Program-made: the position numbers and the translations under genes
The notes under the pieces: generated by a model
What the model was told of the DNA's origin: nothing
The model's input: only the letters and a program-made list of their open reading frames with translations
Databases searched by the model: none
Assembly (NCBI GenBank): GCA_018715345.1
Contig: DVLT01000052.1
Location: forward strand, 1 to 34,458
Direction of reading: 5' to 3'
Origin: Candidatus Onthocola gallistercoris
GTDB lineage: Bacteria > Bacillota > Clostridia > Lachnospirales > Lachnospiraceae
DNA length: 34,458 bases
Shown here: positions 7,616 through 15,617 of the stretch, in pieces
Numbering within the stretch: the stretch's first letter is position 1
Layout of the letters: every line of letters begins with the position of its first letter

Positions 7616-9011
7616 TTCCATCCTCCTGTCTAAAAGCACACCGCAAGGCGGCGACCACTTCTTCTTCATGCATACCTCTAGAACCTTTCACCAGCACCGC
7701 GTCTCCCCCACGGATATTTTCCGTCAGATACGCCGACGCCTCTTCATTGGACATGAAACTATGGACGATCACAGCCGGATTTTTCCGTTGCACGCCGGCT
7801 GCCAGAGCCTGCATCTCCCGTCCCACTGTGACCACCTCGTCAATACCGCTGTCGCCGATATCCATTCCCAGATCAAAGTGGCACTGTCCCGATATCTCCC
7901 CCAGTTCCAGTATGTCGCCAAGTACTGCGATTTTCCGGCCTTTATTATCCAACTGCATCAACACATCCACGCCGCTTTTTACCGAAGCCGGACTGGCATT
8001 GTAGGTATCATCGATCACTTTGATCCCGTCCCGTAAATGGTTGATCTGCTGACGCATGGCTATACCTTCGTATGCGGCAAGCCCCGCCTTGGCCTCCTTG
8101 GGCAGGATGCCGAACCGGGCCGCCACCCCGATGGCCACCAAAGCATTATATACATTGTGGATACCCAGCTGGTTGATGACAATTTCTTCCCGGCCTTCCG
8201 GGCAGACCAGCGTAAAACAATTCTTTCCGTCACGGATATGGATATCCTCTGCCCGATAATCACAGTCGGCTGCCGTACCATATAAGATCACCGGACATTT
8301 TTCCTTTTGTCCAGGCGCGGCTGCCCGCAAAAGCGCATCATCCCCATTCAGGAAAAGCATCTGTCCTTCGCCAAAGTTCATGGCGATCTTTAACTTTTCC
8401 CTGGCCGTATTTTCTTTTGCCCCAAATTGGGCGATATGGGCTTCGCCGATGTTGGTCACCACCGCCATATCCGGCTGGACAAAGCGGACCAGATTCTCCA
8501 TTTCCCCATATTCACTGATACCCATCTCGATCACCGCCAATTTCTGGGACGGTTCCATACGGAAGAGTGTGAGGGGCACACCGATCTGGCTGTTCTGATT
8601 GCCAGCGGTTTTCAAGATCGGATACTTCACTTCCAGAGCCGCGGCGATCATTTCCTTCGTGGAAGTCTTTCCAACGCTCCCCGTGATGCCTATCGTGGGC
8701 ATGGAAAACTTTCGTCTGTAAAAAGCCGCAAGATCGCCTAAAGCCTTGACCGTATCTGTCACTTCTATATGTACTTTCTCAGGATAGGACACATCCCCAT
8801 GGGACATCAACACCGCACTGGCATCGCCGGCCAGCACCTGTGCGATAAACTTGTGGGCATCCACCTTTTCCCCGATGATGGGGACAAAAAGGCTTCCGGG
8901 GCCGGCCTGCCTGCTATCTATACATATATCTGTAATGATACTCTCCGGATCACCGGCCAGCATTTTCCCGGATACTGCTTCGCAGATCTCCTTCGCTGTC
9001 ATCGGTACCAC
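7593..9011 (-). CDS. murF: UDP-MurNAc-tripeptide--D-Ala-D-Ala ligase
   Basis: MurF adds D-Ala-D-Ala to the UDP-MurNAc-tripeptide in the cytoplasm, completing the peptidoglycan pentapeptide precursor. The N-terminal UDP-substrate domain (SRQAGPGSLFVP) is followed by the ATP loop GITGSVGKTSTKEM, a central Mur ligase domain (GNQNSQIGVPLTL, NIGEAH) and the C-terminal domain (DDTYNASPASVKSGVD, LGDILELG). The proposed start is GTG at 9009-9011, eight bases after an AAAGGA site at 9020-9025, giving 472 residues, the usual MurF length. ATGs at 9020 and 9113 give longer frames, but the first overlaps the ribosome binding site and the second sits in an RNA stem. The next internal ATG is at 9002. The 3' end overlaps nfnA. 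Confidence 0.93.
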   Translation of the reverse strand: MVPMTAKEICEAVSGKMLAGDPESIITDICIDSRQAGPGSLFVPIIGEKVDAHKFIAQVLAGDASAVLMSHGDVSYPEKVHIEVTDTVKALGDLAAFYRRKFSMPTIGITGSVGKTSTKEMIAAALEVKYPILKTAGNQNSQIGVPLTLFRMEPSQKLAVIEMGISEYGEMENLVRFVQPDMAVVTNIGEAHIAQFGAKENTAREKLKIAMNFGEGQMLFLNGDDALLRAAAPGQKEKCPVILYGTAADCDYRAEDIHIRDGKNCFTLVCPEGREEIVINQLGIHNVYNALVAIGVAARFGILPKEAKAGLAAYEGIAMRQQINHLRDGIKVIDDTYNASPASVKSGVDVLMQLDNKGRKIAVLGDILELGEISGQCHFDLGMDIGDSGIDEVVTVGREMQALAAGVQRKNPAVIVHSFMSNEEASAYLTENIRGGDAVLVKGSRGMHEEEVVAALRCAFRQEDGNVQDSSC

Positions 9012-9109
9012 ACAAATCATCCTTTCTTTCATCATATTTATTATATAACCGGACATCTTTTCTAAGAAGATTCCTTCTGTTAATGCCTTTTTACCTGTAG
9101 GTTGAAACT

Positions 9110-9185
9110 CCATCTGAATATTCCTGCTTTTCCGACTTGTTTCGCAGTTTCCCCGCCGTACGCCTCAGAAAGGACAGCCAGATGG
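9110..9185 (-). promoter_or_regulatory. Structured 5' leader of murF
   Basis: On the minus strand CCATCTG (9179-9185) pairs with CAGATGG (9110-9116), closing a G/C- and A-rich interior of about 62 bases that includes GGCGGGGAAACTGCG and a CTGC/GCAG pairing. It begins a few bases after the predicted transcription start. It matches no riboswitch class I could recognise. It may be a cis-regulatory RNA. Confidence 0.4.
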
Positions 9186-9195
9186 ACCCCTTCTA

Positions 9196-9224
9196 TATAT
9201 AGCATTAATTATTTATTATATCAA
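9196..9224 (-). promoter_or_regulatory. Promoter of the murF-nfnA-nfnB operon
   Basis: On the minus strand TTGATA (9219-9224) is followed after 17 bp by TATATA (9196-9201). The start would be near 9189, leaving a leader of nearly 180 bases before the proposed murF GTG. Confidence 0.55.
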
Positions 9225-9290
9225 GAAATTCTTTGAATGTTCAATTATTTTCTTTTTCCTTCTTTTGGGCACAATCCGTCGGGTTAGCTA

Positions 9291-9319
9291 TTGAAGCAGC
9301 AGAGTAATTTTGTTATACT
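9291..9319 (+). promoter_or_regulatory. Promoter of the NSS transporter gene
   Basis: TTGAAG (9291-9296) is followed after 17 bp by TATACT (9314-9319). The start would be near 9326, giving a leader of about 100 bases that contains two stem-loops. Confidence 0.7.
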
Positions 9320-9339
9320 GTGTTTTGAACTGCTTTTTG

Positions 9340-9396
9340 GAGCCTAAAGTTTTCAAAAGGCTCATTTTCAGACGCCTCGATGGGAGAAGTCTGAAA
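9340..9396 (+). promoter_or_regulatory. Two tandem stem-loops in the NSS leader
   Basis: GAGCCT (9340-9345) pairs with AGGCTC (9358-9363), followed by ATTTT. TTTCAGAC (9366-9373) then pairs perfectly with GTCTGAAA (9389-9396) across a 15-base loop. The ribosome binding site AGGGGGA follows. The layout resembles a leader with an attenuation-like first hairpin, but no known riboswitch or T-box signature was recognised. Confidence 0.45.
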
Positions 9397-9425
9397 TAAT
9401 CATTTCTCAATCAGGGGGACTTTTT

Positions 9426-10802
9426 ATGGAAAAAAGAGAACGTTTTGCTTCCCGTCTTGGCTTCATCCTGATTTCTGCCGGATGTGCCATTGGTCTGGGA
9501 AACGTGTGGCGCTTTCCGTATATCACAGGTAAGTACGGCGGCGCTGCTTTTGTGGTCATTTATCTGATCTTTCTGGTCATCCTGGGTATGCCCATCATGG
9601 TCATGGAATTTGCCGTGGGCCGGGCCAGCCAGAAGTCTGCCGCTCGAAGCTTCCATGTACTGGAACCGAAAGGCACGAAATGGCACATCGAAAGTTATAT
9701 TGCCATCGCAGGCAACTATCTTCTGATGATGTTCTATACCACTGTGGGCGGTTGGATGGTCGCCTATATCTTTAAGATGCTCCGGGGCGAATTCACCGGC
9801 CAGACTCCGGAACAGGTGAGCAATATTTTCAATGATATGCTCGCCCGTCCCGGTTATATGATCTTCTGGATGACACTGGTCATCGTACTGAGTTTCGCGG
9901 TCTGCAGCCTGGGGCTCCAAAAAGGCGTTGAGCGTATCACGAAGGTGATGATGGGCTTTTTGTTTGTCATCCTGCTCATCCTCTGTATACGGAGCGTGAC
10001 CCTGCCCGGCGCAGTGGAAGGATTGAAATTCTATCTGATCCCTGACTTTGGCAAGATGGCCCAATACGGTCTGGGCGAAGTGATCTATGCCGCCATGGGA
10101 CAAGCTTTCTTCACCTTGAGCCTTGGCATCGGCGCCATGGCCATCTTTGGAAGTTATATCAGTAAAGAACGGCGGCTGACCGGCGAATCCATCAATATCT
10201 GTATATTGGATACGACGGTGGCATTGATGTCCGGCCTGGTCATTTTCCCGGCCTGTTTCGCATTTAATGTGAATCCAGGCGAGGGTCCGGGGCTGGTATT
10301 CCTCACCCTGCCCAACATCTTTAATCAGATGGGCAGCACAGGCAATATCTTCGGCGCCCTGTTCTTTGTATTTATGACCTTTGCTTCCATATCTACCATT
10401 ATTGCCGTTTTTGAAAATATCATCAGTTTTTCCAAAGATCTGTGGAACTGGGACCGGAAGAAGGCCGTCCTGATCAACGGCGTTTTGATCTTCCTCCTTT
10501 CCCTTCCCTGTGTTCTCGGCTTTAACATATTAAGCGGATTCGCCCCCTTTGGCGCCGGAAGCACCATCCAGGATCTGGAAGATTTTATCGTGTCCAACAC
10601 GCTGCTTCCCATCGGAAGCCTGATCTATCTCCTCTTCTGTACGAGCAAAAGAGGCTGGGGATGGAAAAACTTTATCGCAGAGGCCGATGCCGGGACCGGC
10701 GTCCGCTTCCCCAAATGGGCCCGGTTCTATCTGACTTACATCCTGCCGATCATCATCGTGATCCTTCTTGTTGTGGGATATTGGCAGAAATTTGCAGGCT
10801 GA
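9426..10802 (+). CDS. Sodium-dependent amino-acid transporter, NSS family
   Basis: This is a 458-residue neurotransmitter:sodium symporter family protein. Bacterial members such as TnaT, Tyt1 and MhsT import amino acids with Na+. The hallmark first helix GCAIGLGNVWRFPY is at about residues 18-31, followed by GGAAFVVIYLIFL. About eleven hydrophobic segments run to the C-terminus, ending in a last helix (LTYILPIIIVILLVVGYW). The substrate cannot be deduced; tryptophan, tyrosine or another hydrophobic amino acid is the family norm. The ATG follows AGGGGGA seven bases upstream. It is a single-gene unit with its own promoter, structured leader and downstream terminator (10814-10862). Confidence 0.93.
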   Translation: MEKRERFASRLGFILISAGCAIGLGNVWRFPYITGKYGGAAFVVIYLIFLVILGMPIMVMEFAVGRASQKSAARSFHVLEPKGTKWHIESYIAIAGNYLLMMFYTTVGGWMVAYIFKMLRGEFTGQTPEQVSNIFNDMLARPGYMIFWMTLVIVLSFAVCSLGLQKGVERITKVMMGFLFVILLILCIRSVTLPGAVEGLKFYLIPDFGKMAQYGLGEVIYAAMGQAFFTLSLGIGAMAIFGSYISKERRLTGESINICILDTTVALMSGLVIFPACFAFNVNPGEGPGLVFLTLPNIFNQMGSTGNIFGALFFVFMTFASISTIIAVFENIISFSKDLWNWDRKKAVLINGVLIFLLSLPCVLGFNILSGFAPFGAGSTIQDLEDFIVSNTLLPIGSLIYLLFCTSKRGWGWKNFIAEADAGTGVRFPKWARFYLTYILPIIIVILLVVGYWQKFAG

Positions 10803-10813
10803 TCCGCGGACCT

Positions 10814-10862
10814 AAAAAGCTGCCGTCCGGATGGGTATATGCCCTCCGGGCCGCAGCTTTTC
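10814..10862. terminator. Bidirectional terminator
   Basis: AAAAGCTGC (10815-10823) pairs with GCAGCTTTT (10853-10861), with an inner stem CCGGATGGG/CCCTCCGG. It lies between the convergent NSS transporter and SpoIIE-type phosphatase genes and has A/T-runs suited to both directions. Confidence 0.85.
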
Positions 10863-10867
10863 TTCGT

Positions 10868-12037
10868 TTAATAATACCGGATCTCCACGTTCTTTCCCAT
10901 GGTCTCCAGTACAGACTTGAACTGTTCCACCAGATTTTTCCGGACGCTGATATCAAACAGGCCGGCATTGTCATAATTCTCCTTATTGCTGGCCCTTCCA
11001 ACAAAAAACAGGACATCGGTGCAGTCCTCGATCAATATTCGCGCAAGGGCCGCCGCCCCATTGTCCGCATCCAACGCTTCAAAGAATTCCACATCCACTT
11101 CGTCACTGCCAAAGGTATTCAGCAGTTTCAGCGCATGGCTCATGGTCAGTACGCCTTCTGTCACCAGGTCAATCCCCCGTATGGATGCCGTGGGCGGTAT
11201 CTCCTTTGTTCCGTCCGTATTGTTCCGGATCTTTTCATTAAGGTAGCGAGCTGCGATCTGGGAGGTGGTACCGCCGCAGACGACTTTTTTCCCTTCCGTC
11301 ATCATGAATTCTTTCATGAGCCGGGCATCGTCCTCTTTCTTTTCCGGCGGACCGGTGAAGATGGCCACTTCCTTCCTCCGGATGATCCGGGTGACCGCCA
11401 CAGTGGTATCGTCCCCTGGTCTTTGCTGATACAGATCGTCGCATGCTTTGGACAAAAGCGCCGCCAGCCTTGCCGCCGACCGGGTTTCCTTAACACATTT
11501 CAAAGTATAGTCTGCCATACTTTCCCATGTCCATCCGAAATTTAAAAGTTCGCCCACGCCAGCATAGATGGTCCCGTCACTCATCAGCACGAAGCAGTCG
11601 TCCACCTGGGCTTTGAAGCGATATTCCTTGATCTTCTTTCCTCCGATCACCCGCTCTTCAGAGGGAATGTCCATCAGCCGACCGTTCCGCACAAAAATGC
11701 ACCCCGGATTGTCATACTCCACCAGGTAAGCATCCCCATTCCGAAAGATCTGCAGGATGCTGAAAGTGGAATAGGAGACGCCTCTCACCTTGCAGACCGG
11801 CAAAGTGCTGGCCAGTGTTTCCACCGCTTCATCTATGGGTTCCCCTTTTAAAAACATGGTTCCCAGTATCTTTGACGTGAGGGTGGCAAGGATATTGGCC
11901 TTCACACCGCTGCCCATACCATCGGCCAGAATAACGATGTCCGAATCCGGAGTTTTTAGTATCTCCACCTTGTCACCGCACAGCTCTTCGCCATATTTAT
12001 TCAGGCTTTTCCATGATACTTCTATACTTACTTTCAC
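10868..12037 (-). CDS. SpoIIE/PP2C-type serine phosphatase
   Basis: This 389-residue protein belongs to the SpoIIE-like PPM phosphatases, which dephosphorylate regulatory proteins such as STAS-domain antagonists. Metal-binding motifs are visible: VILADGMGSG (about 35-44), a later VLMSDG, and PGDDTTVAV near the end of the phosphatase domain. The final 120 or so residues are a separate region I do not recognise, rich in GGTTSQIAARYL-like segments; it might bind a partner. The start is GTG with AAGGGGG seven bases upstream, 20 bases after the sensory hydrogenase gene, so the two form one unit. Similar phosphatases are found next to sensory [FeFe]-hydrogenases in other Clostridia. Its target is unknown; the RsbW-like ATPase and HydE-like ATPase nearby make a partner-switching role plausible. 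Confidence 0.85.
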   Translation of the reverse strand: MKVSIEVSWKSLNKYGEELCGDKVEILKTPDSDIVILADGMGSGVKANILATLTSKILGTMFLKGEPIDEAVETLASTLPVCKVRGVSYSTFSILQIFRNGDAYLVEYDNPGCIFVRNGRLMDIPSEERVIGGKKIKEYRFKAQVDDCFVLMSDGTIYAGVGELLNFGWTWESMADYTLKCVKETRSAARLAALLSKACDDLYQQRPGDDTTVAVTRIIRRKEVAIFTGPPEKKEDDARLMKEFMMTEGKKVVCGGTTSQIAARYLNEKIRNNTDGTKEIPPTASIRGIDLVTEGVLTMSHALKLLNTFGSDEVDVEFFEALDADNGAAALARILIEDCTDVLFFVGRASNKENYDNAGLFDISVRKNLVEQFKSVLETMGKNVEIRYY

Positions 12038-12057
12038 CGGTACGCCCCCTTCCGGCC

Positions 12058-13770
12058 CTATTTGCCTTCCTCGGACAGAATGGACCGTTTCAGCTGGTTT
12101 AACGTGGATTTGGTTTCAGCTGTCGTCTCTCCCAAAAGTCCGGCGATCTCCTGGGCCACCATCATCTGTTTGTCGATGACTTCCTGGGCCACTTCCAATG
12201 TCTGCATTTTCAACTGGAATTGTTTCTCCGCTTCCTGTTCTTCAGCAGTGATATCCTGTATGATCGTCAGCAGCGCATCCCGGCTTTCAATATAAACGAT
12301 CGTCACCAGAGCCGTCATATTCCATGCTGTCAGTTCCACTTTCTTTCTATGTATGGACTCATGGGTCAAGAGCACGGTTTCAAAATCTTCCCCGTCCAAA
12401 AACTCAAAAATATATCTTCCGATGGCTTCTTTCCGGGATATCTTGAACACTTCTTCTGCCTTCCGGTTAAACTCTTCAATAGCCAAGTCGTTTCGGATGA
12501 TCATGATCAAGTTGGGGGTGGTATCCATGACCAGATTGGACATGGATTTTGCCTGTTCATAAGTGTAAGGCAGGCACATCTGTATCTCTGCTTTTCCCTG
12601 ACAGACAGCGATCGCCTTATCCCGACAGGTGGGATAACCGCAGGCGCCGCAATTCAGCTCCTGATCTTTATTGTATTTTCCGGTGGCTTTAAGCACAGCC
12701 TGGATCTGGGCTTCTGTCGGCTTACCCATATCCATCATGCGGGAATAGAAATGTTTCGTCATCTCCACTTCCGGCGCTTCCCCCGGATAGGCGGCATCCG
12801 TATATTCCACCCGATCCTCGATGTCAAAGCGGGCCCGGAAACGGGAAAAGTTCATCTTATCCACCGCCGGTCCTTTGATACAGCCGCCTTCGCACATATT
12901 CATTTCGATAAAGCAGCCGTGGATCTCCCCTTTTTCCATGGCGTCCAGCATCTCCCGACAGTTATCGATACCATCGATGAACAGCTTTCTGTACCCTTCC
13001 GGTACCTTTTTCACCATGACAGACTGGACCACACCGTGGCTCACCGGATAAAGACGGTTCACCCCCGGATCCGGATTGGCCAACGGCCGCACGTCACAGT
13101 CATTCAGGACAATGCCTTTCTCATCCATCCATTCTTTTAATTCCCCGAAATGGATGACCGCGTCAATGGCTCCGGCGGTCCGCTCATCTTCTTCTGCTTC
13201 TTCCTTTTTCGCCACACAGGGGCCTAAAAAGACCACCTTCACATCCGGTCCATAAATCTTTTTGATCAGCCGTCCATGGGCCACCATGGGCGATACTACA
13301 GGCGCCAGATAGGGTGTCAGAGCCGGATAGTATTTTTCCACCAGATCGTTCACACTGGGACAGCAGGTGGTGATGATATTGTCCATAGCGCCTTCCGCCA
13401 GCAGTTTGGCATATTCTGCCGTCACGTAGGCAGCGCCTTCCGCTGTTTCCCGAACAGCATGAAAGCCCAAAGCTTCCAAAGCGCCCACTACTTTTCCCGG
13501 ATGGTCAGCGGACAAAATGCCCATATAAGACGGCGCCATGGAGATGACCACTTTCTCGCCGCTGCGTATATAATATTTCACCCTGTCCATATCACTGACA
13601 AAGGTTTTTGCGTTCTGGGGACAGACTTCCAAACATTTTCCGCACAGAACACAGTATTCCTTCATGATCTGAGCCTGGGCATCCCGGACCCGTATGGCCT
13701 TTACCGAACAGGAACGGACACATTTATAGCAGTGTTTACAGCTGGCTGTCTTAAAATCAATAACTTTCAA
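12058..13770 (-). CDS. hydS: Sensory [FeFe]-hydrogenase with PAS domain (group C, HydS)
   Basis: This protein of about 570 residues combines an H-cluster domain with a signalling domain, the layout of group C putative hydrogen sensors. Two [4Fe-4S] motifs open it (Cys 11, 14, 17, 21 and 40, 43, 46, 50). The H-cluster motifs are TTCCPSV (L1), LGPCVAKKEEA (L2) and EMNMCEGGCIKGP (L3), with both L1 cysteines kept. A further Fe-S motif, NCGACGYPTC, follows, then a PAS domain (MDTTPNLIMII to IIQDITAEEQ) and a C-terminal coiled-coil-like helix. The proposed start is TTG at 13768-13770, eight bases after AAAGGA (13779-13784). The ATG at 13779 overlaps that site, and the frame opening at 13833 lies inside a terminator. 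It is followed 20 bases later by the SpoIIE-type phosphatase. Hydrogen or redox sensing is the family view, not shown here. Confidence 0.9.
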   Translation of the reverse strand: MKVIDFKTASCKHCYKCVRSCSVKAIRVRDAQAQIMKEYCVLCGKCLEVCPQNAKTFVSDMDRVKYYIRSGEKVVISMAPSYMGILSADHPGKVVGALEALGFHAVRETAEGAAYVTAEYAKLLAEGAMDNIITTCCPSVNDLVEKYYPALTPYLAPVVSPMVAHGRLIKKIYGPDVKVVFLGPCVAKKEEAEEDERTAGAIDAVIHFGELKEWMDEKGIVLNDCDVRPLANPDPGVNRLYPVSHGVVQSVMVKKVPEGYRKLFIDGIDNCREMLDAMEKGEIHGCFIEMNMCEGGCIKGPAVDKMNFSRFRARFDIEDRVEYTDAAYPGEAPEVEMTKHFYSRMMDMGKPTEAQIQAVLKATGKYNKDQELNCGACGYPTCRDKAIAVCQGKAEIQMCLPYTYEQAKSMSNLVMDTTPNLIMIIRNDLAIEEFNRKAEEVFKISRKEAIGRYIFEFLDGEDFETVLLTHESIHRKKVELTAWNMTALVTIVYIESRDALLTIIQDITAEEQEAEKQFQLKMQTLEVAQEVIDKQMMVAQEIAGLLGETTAETKSTLNQLKRSILSEEGK

Positions 13771-13808
13771 AACTCCCATCCTTTCTTGCTTAGATGATGG
13801 TTTTTGAC

Positions 13809-13847
13809 AAAAAAGGGCCATTGCGAGATGCAACAGCCCTGTTTTTT
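13809..13847 (-). terminator. Terminator between hydA and hydS
   Basis: On the minus strand an A-run and GGGC pair with GCCC followed by TTTTTT, with an inner TTGC/GCAA stem. It starts six bases after the hydA stop. It separates the catalytic hydrogenase operon from hydS and the phosphatase. I saw no convincing promoter between it and hydS, so hydS may rely on read-through. Confidence 0.8.
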
Positions 13848-13852
13848 ATTGT

Positions 13853-15601
13853 CTAATTCCCGTTGATCGTTCTTTTTACATAAGTTGTATGCAAAATTTC
13901 GTGGGCTTTATGACTTCCCGGTTTTCCCAAATACTCTTCATACAGCTTCTTTACAGACGGATTTTCATGGGATTTGCGAAGCGGCATGGCAACATCCGCA
14001 TCGTAAAGCACTTTGGCTCTCAGCGCCCGCACATCCACTGTATTCCGTACCGGTCCAGATACCTGAGGCTGACCGCCGCCATTGACGCAGCCGCCGGGGC
14101 AACCCATGATCTCGATGAAATGGTAGTCTGCTTCGCCATTCTTTACTTTATCGAGAAGTTCTCTGGCATTGCCAAGGCCGGAGGCTACCGCCACTTTCAC
14201 AGCCATACCAGCCACATTGTAAGTGGCTTCTTTTATGCCTTTTGTCCCCCGGACTTCTTTAAAATCCAGTTCTTTCAGTTCTTCGCCGGTCAGTGTCTCC
14301 ACAGCCGTCCGAAGGGCCGCTTCCATAACGCCGCCGGTGGCTCCAAAGATCACGCCGGCTCCTGTGGACTCACCCAGCGGATCGTCAAAACCTTCATCCG
14401 GAAGATCATTAAACCGGATGCCGACACGTTTGATGAGCCGGGCCAATTCTCTCGTGGTCATGGAATAATCCACATCGGCCACGCCGGCCGCAGCTTCATC
14501 GTCCCGTCCGATCTCAAACTTTTTGGCCGTACAGGGCATGACGCTGACGCTGACGATGTTCTTCGGATCAATACCCATCTTTTCCGCATAATAAGTTTTT
14601 AAAACCGCGCCAAACATCTGCTGAGGCGATTTACACGAGGACAGATTCTCAGTCATATCCGGGAAATAGTGTTCACAGTATTTGACCCATCCTGGCGAAC
14701 AGGATGTGATCAGGGGCAATGTTCCCCCGTTCTGTACTCTTTCTATAAACTCGTTGGCTTCTTCCATGATGGTCAGATCCGCCGAAAAATCCGTATCGAA
14801 TACTTTGTCAAATCCGATCCGTCTCAGAGCAGCCGCCATCTTACCTTCCACGTTTGTCCCGATAGGATAGCCAAACTCTTCGCCAAGCGCCGCACGGACA
14901 GCCGGGGCCGTCTGGACGCAGACATATTTATCCGGATCGGCTATGGCCGCCAACACATCATCCAGACAATCCTTTTCGTACAAAGCGCCTGTGGGACAGA
15001 CTGCGATACACTGGCCGCAGGAAACGCAGCTTGTCTCTCCAAGGCCCATGCCGAAGGGGGAACCGATAAAGGTCTTAAATCCCCTCTCATTGGGTCCGAT
15101 GACGCCGATGCCCTGGACTTTCTCACAGACAGCCACACAGCGGCGGCAAAGGATACATTTGCTGTCGTCCCGCACCATATGGGCCGCCGAATCATCGATC
15201 GGGGTCTCTGTCATGGCGCCCGCATATTTGTTTTCATCAGTCACGCCCAGATCTTTACACAGCTGCTGCAGTTCACAATTACCGCTGCGCACGCAGGACA
15301 GACATTCCTTCCGATGGTTGGACAGCAAAAGCTGGAGTGTCTTACGTCTGTAGTCCAGCACTTTCGGGGTGTTGGTCCACACTTCCATACCTTCGTTTAT
15401 AGGATAAACGCAGGATGCCACCAGACTTTTGGCGCCTTTGACTTCCACCACGCACATGCGGCAGGCGCCGATCTCATTGATCTCTTTCAAAAAACATAAT
15501 GTGGGAATCTCTATATGGGCCAGGCGGGCTGCCTCAAGGATAGTCGAGCCTTCCGGAGCCGTAACATTCATTCCGTTGATCTTAATTGTAATATCTCCCA
15601 T
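13853..15601 (-). CDS. hydA: Electron-bifurcating [FeFe]-hydrogenase catalytic subunit HydA
   Basis: HydA of the trimeric HydABC enzyme makes or oxidises H2, coupling NADH and reduced ferredoxin in the cytoplasm. The 582-residue protein has the M3 layout: an N-terminal [2Fe-2S] domain (GACRMCVVEV), a His/Cys cluster (HRKECLSCVRSGNC), two [4Fe-4S] motifs (CILCRRCVAVC and CVSCGQCIAVCP), the H-cluster domain and the small-subunit-like tail (KKLYEEYLGKPGSHKAHEIL). H-cluster motifs are TSCSPGW (L1), VMPCTAKKFE (L2) and EIMGCPGGCVNGGGQP (L3). L1 has Ser where many enzymes have a second Cys. The start at 15601 has GGAGGG nine bases upstream and gives the usual N-terminus; the longer frame to 15667 would overlap hydB. 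The gene follows hydB by 16 bases. Confidence 0.96.
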   Translation of the reverse strand: MGDITIKINGMNVTAPEGSTILEAARLAHIEIPTLCFLKEINEIGACRMCVVEVKGAKSLVASCVYPINEGMEVWTNTPKVLDYRRKTLQLLLSNHRKECLSCVRSGNCELQQLCKDLGVTDENKYAGAMTETPIDDSAAHMVRDDSKCILCRRCVAVCEKVQGIGVIGPNERGFKTFIGSPFGMGLGETSCVSCGQCIAVCPTGALYEKDCLDDVLAAIADPDKYVCVQTAPAVRAALGEEFGYPIGTNVEGKMAAALRRIGFDKVFDTDFSADLTIMEEANEFIERVQNGGTLPLITSCSPGWVKYCEHYFPDMTENLSSCKSPQQMFGAVLKTYYAEKMGIDPKNIVSVSVMPCTAKKFEIGRDDEAAAGVADVDYSMTTRELARLIKRVGIRFNDLPDEGFDDPLGESTGAGVIFGATGGVMEAALRTAVETLTGEELKELDFKEVRGTKGIKEATYNVAGMAVKVAVASGLGNARELLDKVKNGEADYHFIEIMGCPGGCVNGGGQPQVSGPVRNTVDVRALRAKVLYDADVAMPLRKSHENPSVKKLYEEYLGKPGSHKAHEILHTTYVKRTINGN

Positions 15602-15617
15602 TTTACGCAACCCTCCA

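Noticed and set aside
9411-10103. 230-codon leftward frame inside the NSS gene
   Set aside because: It mirrors the transporter's codon use; the product is His/Asp-rich with no domain.
12220-13140. 306-codon + strand frame across hydS
   Set aside because: It is antisense to a well-supported hydrogenase homologue and has no start signal.
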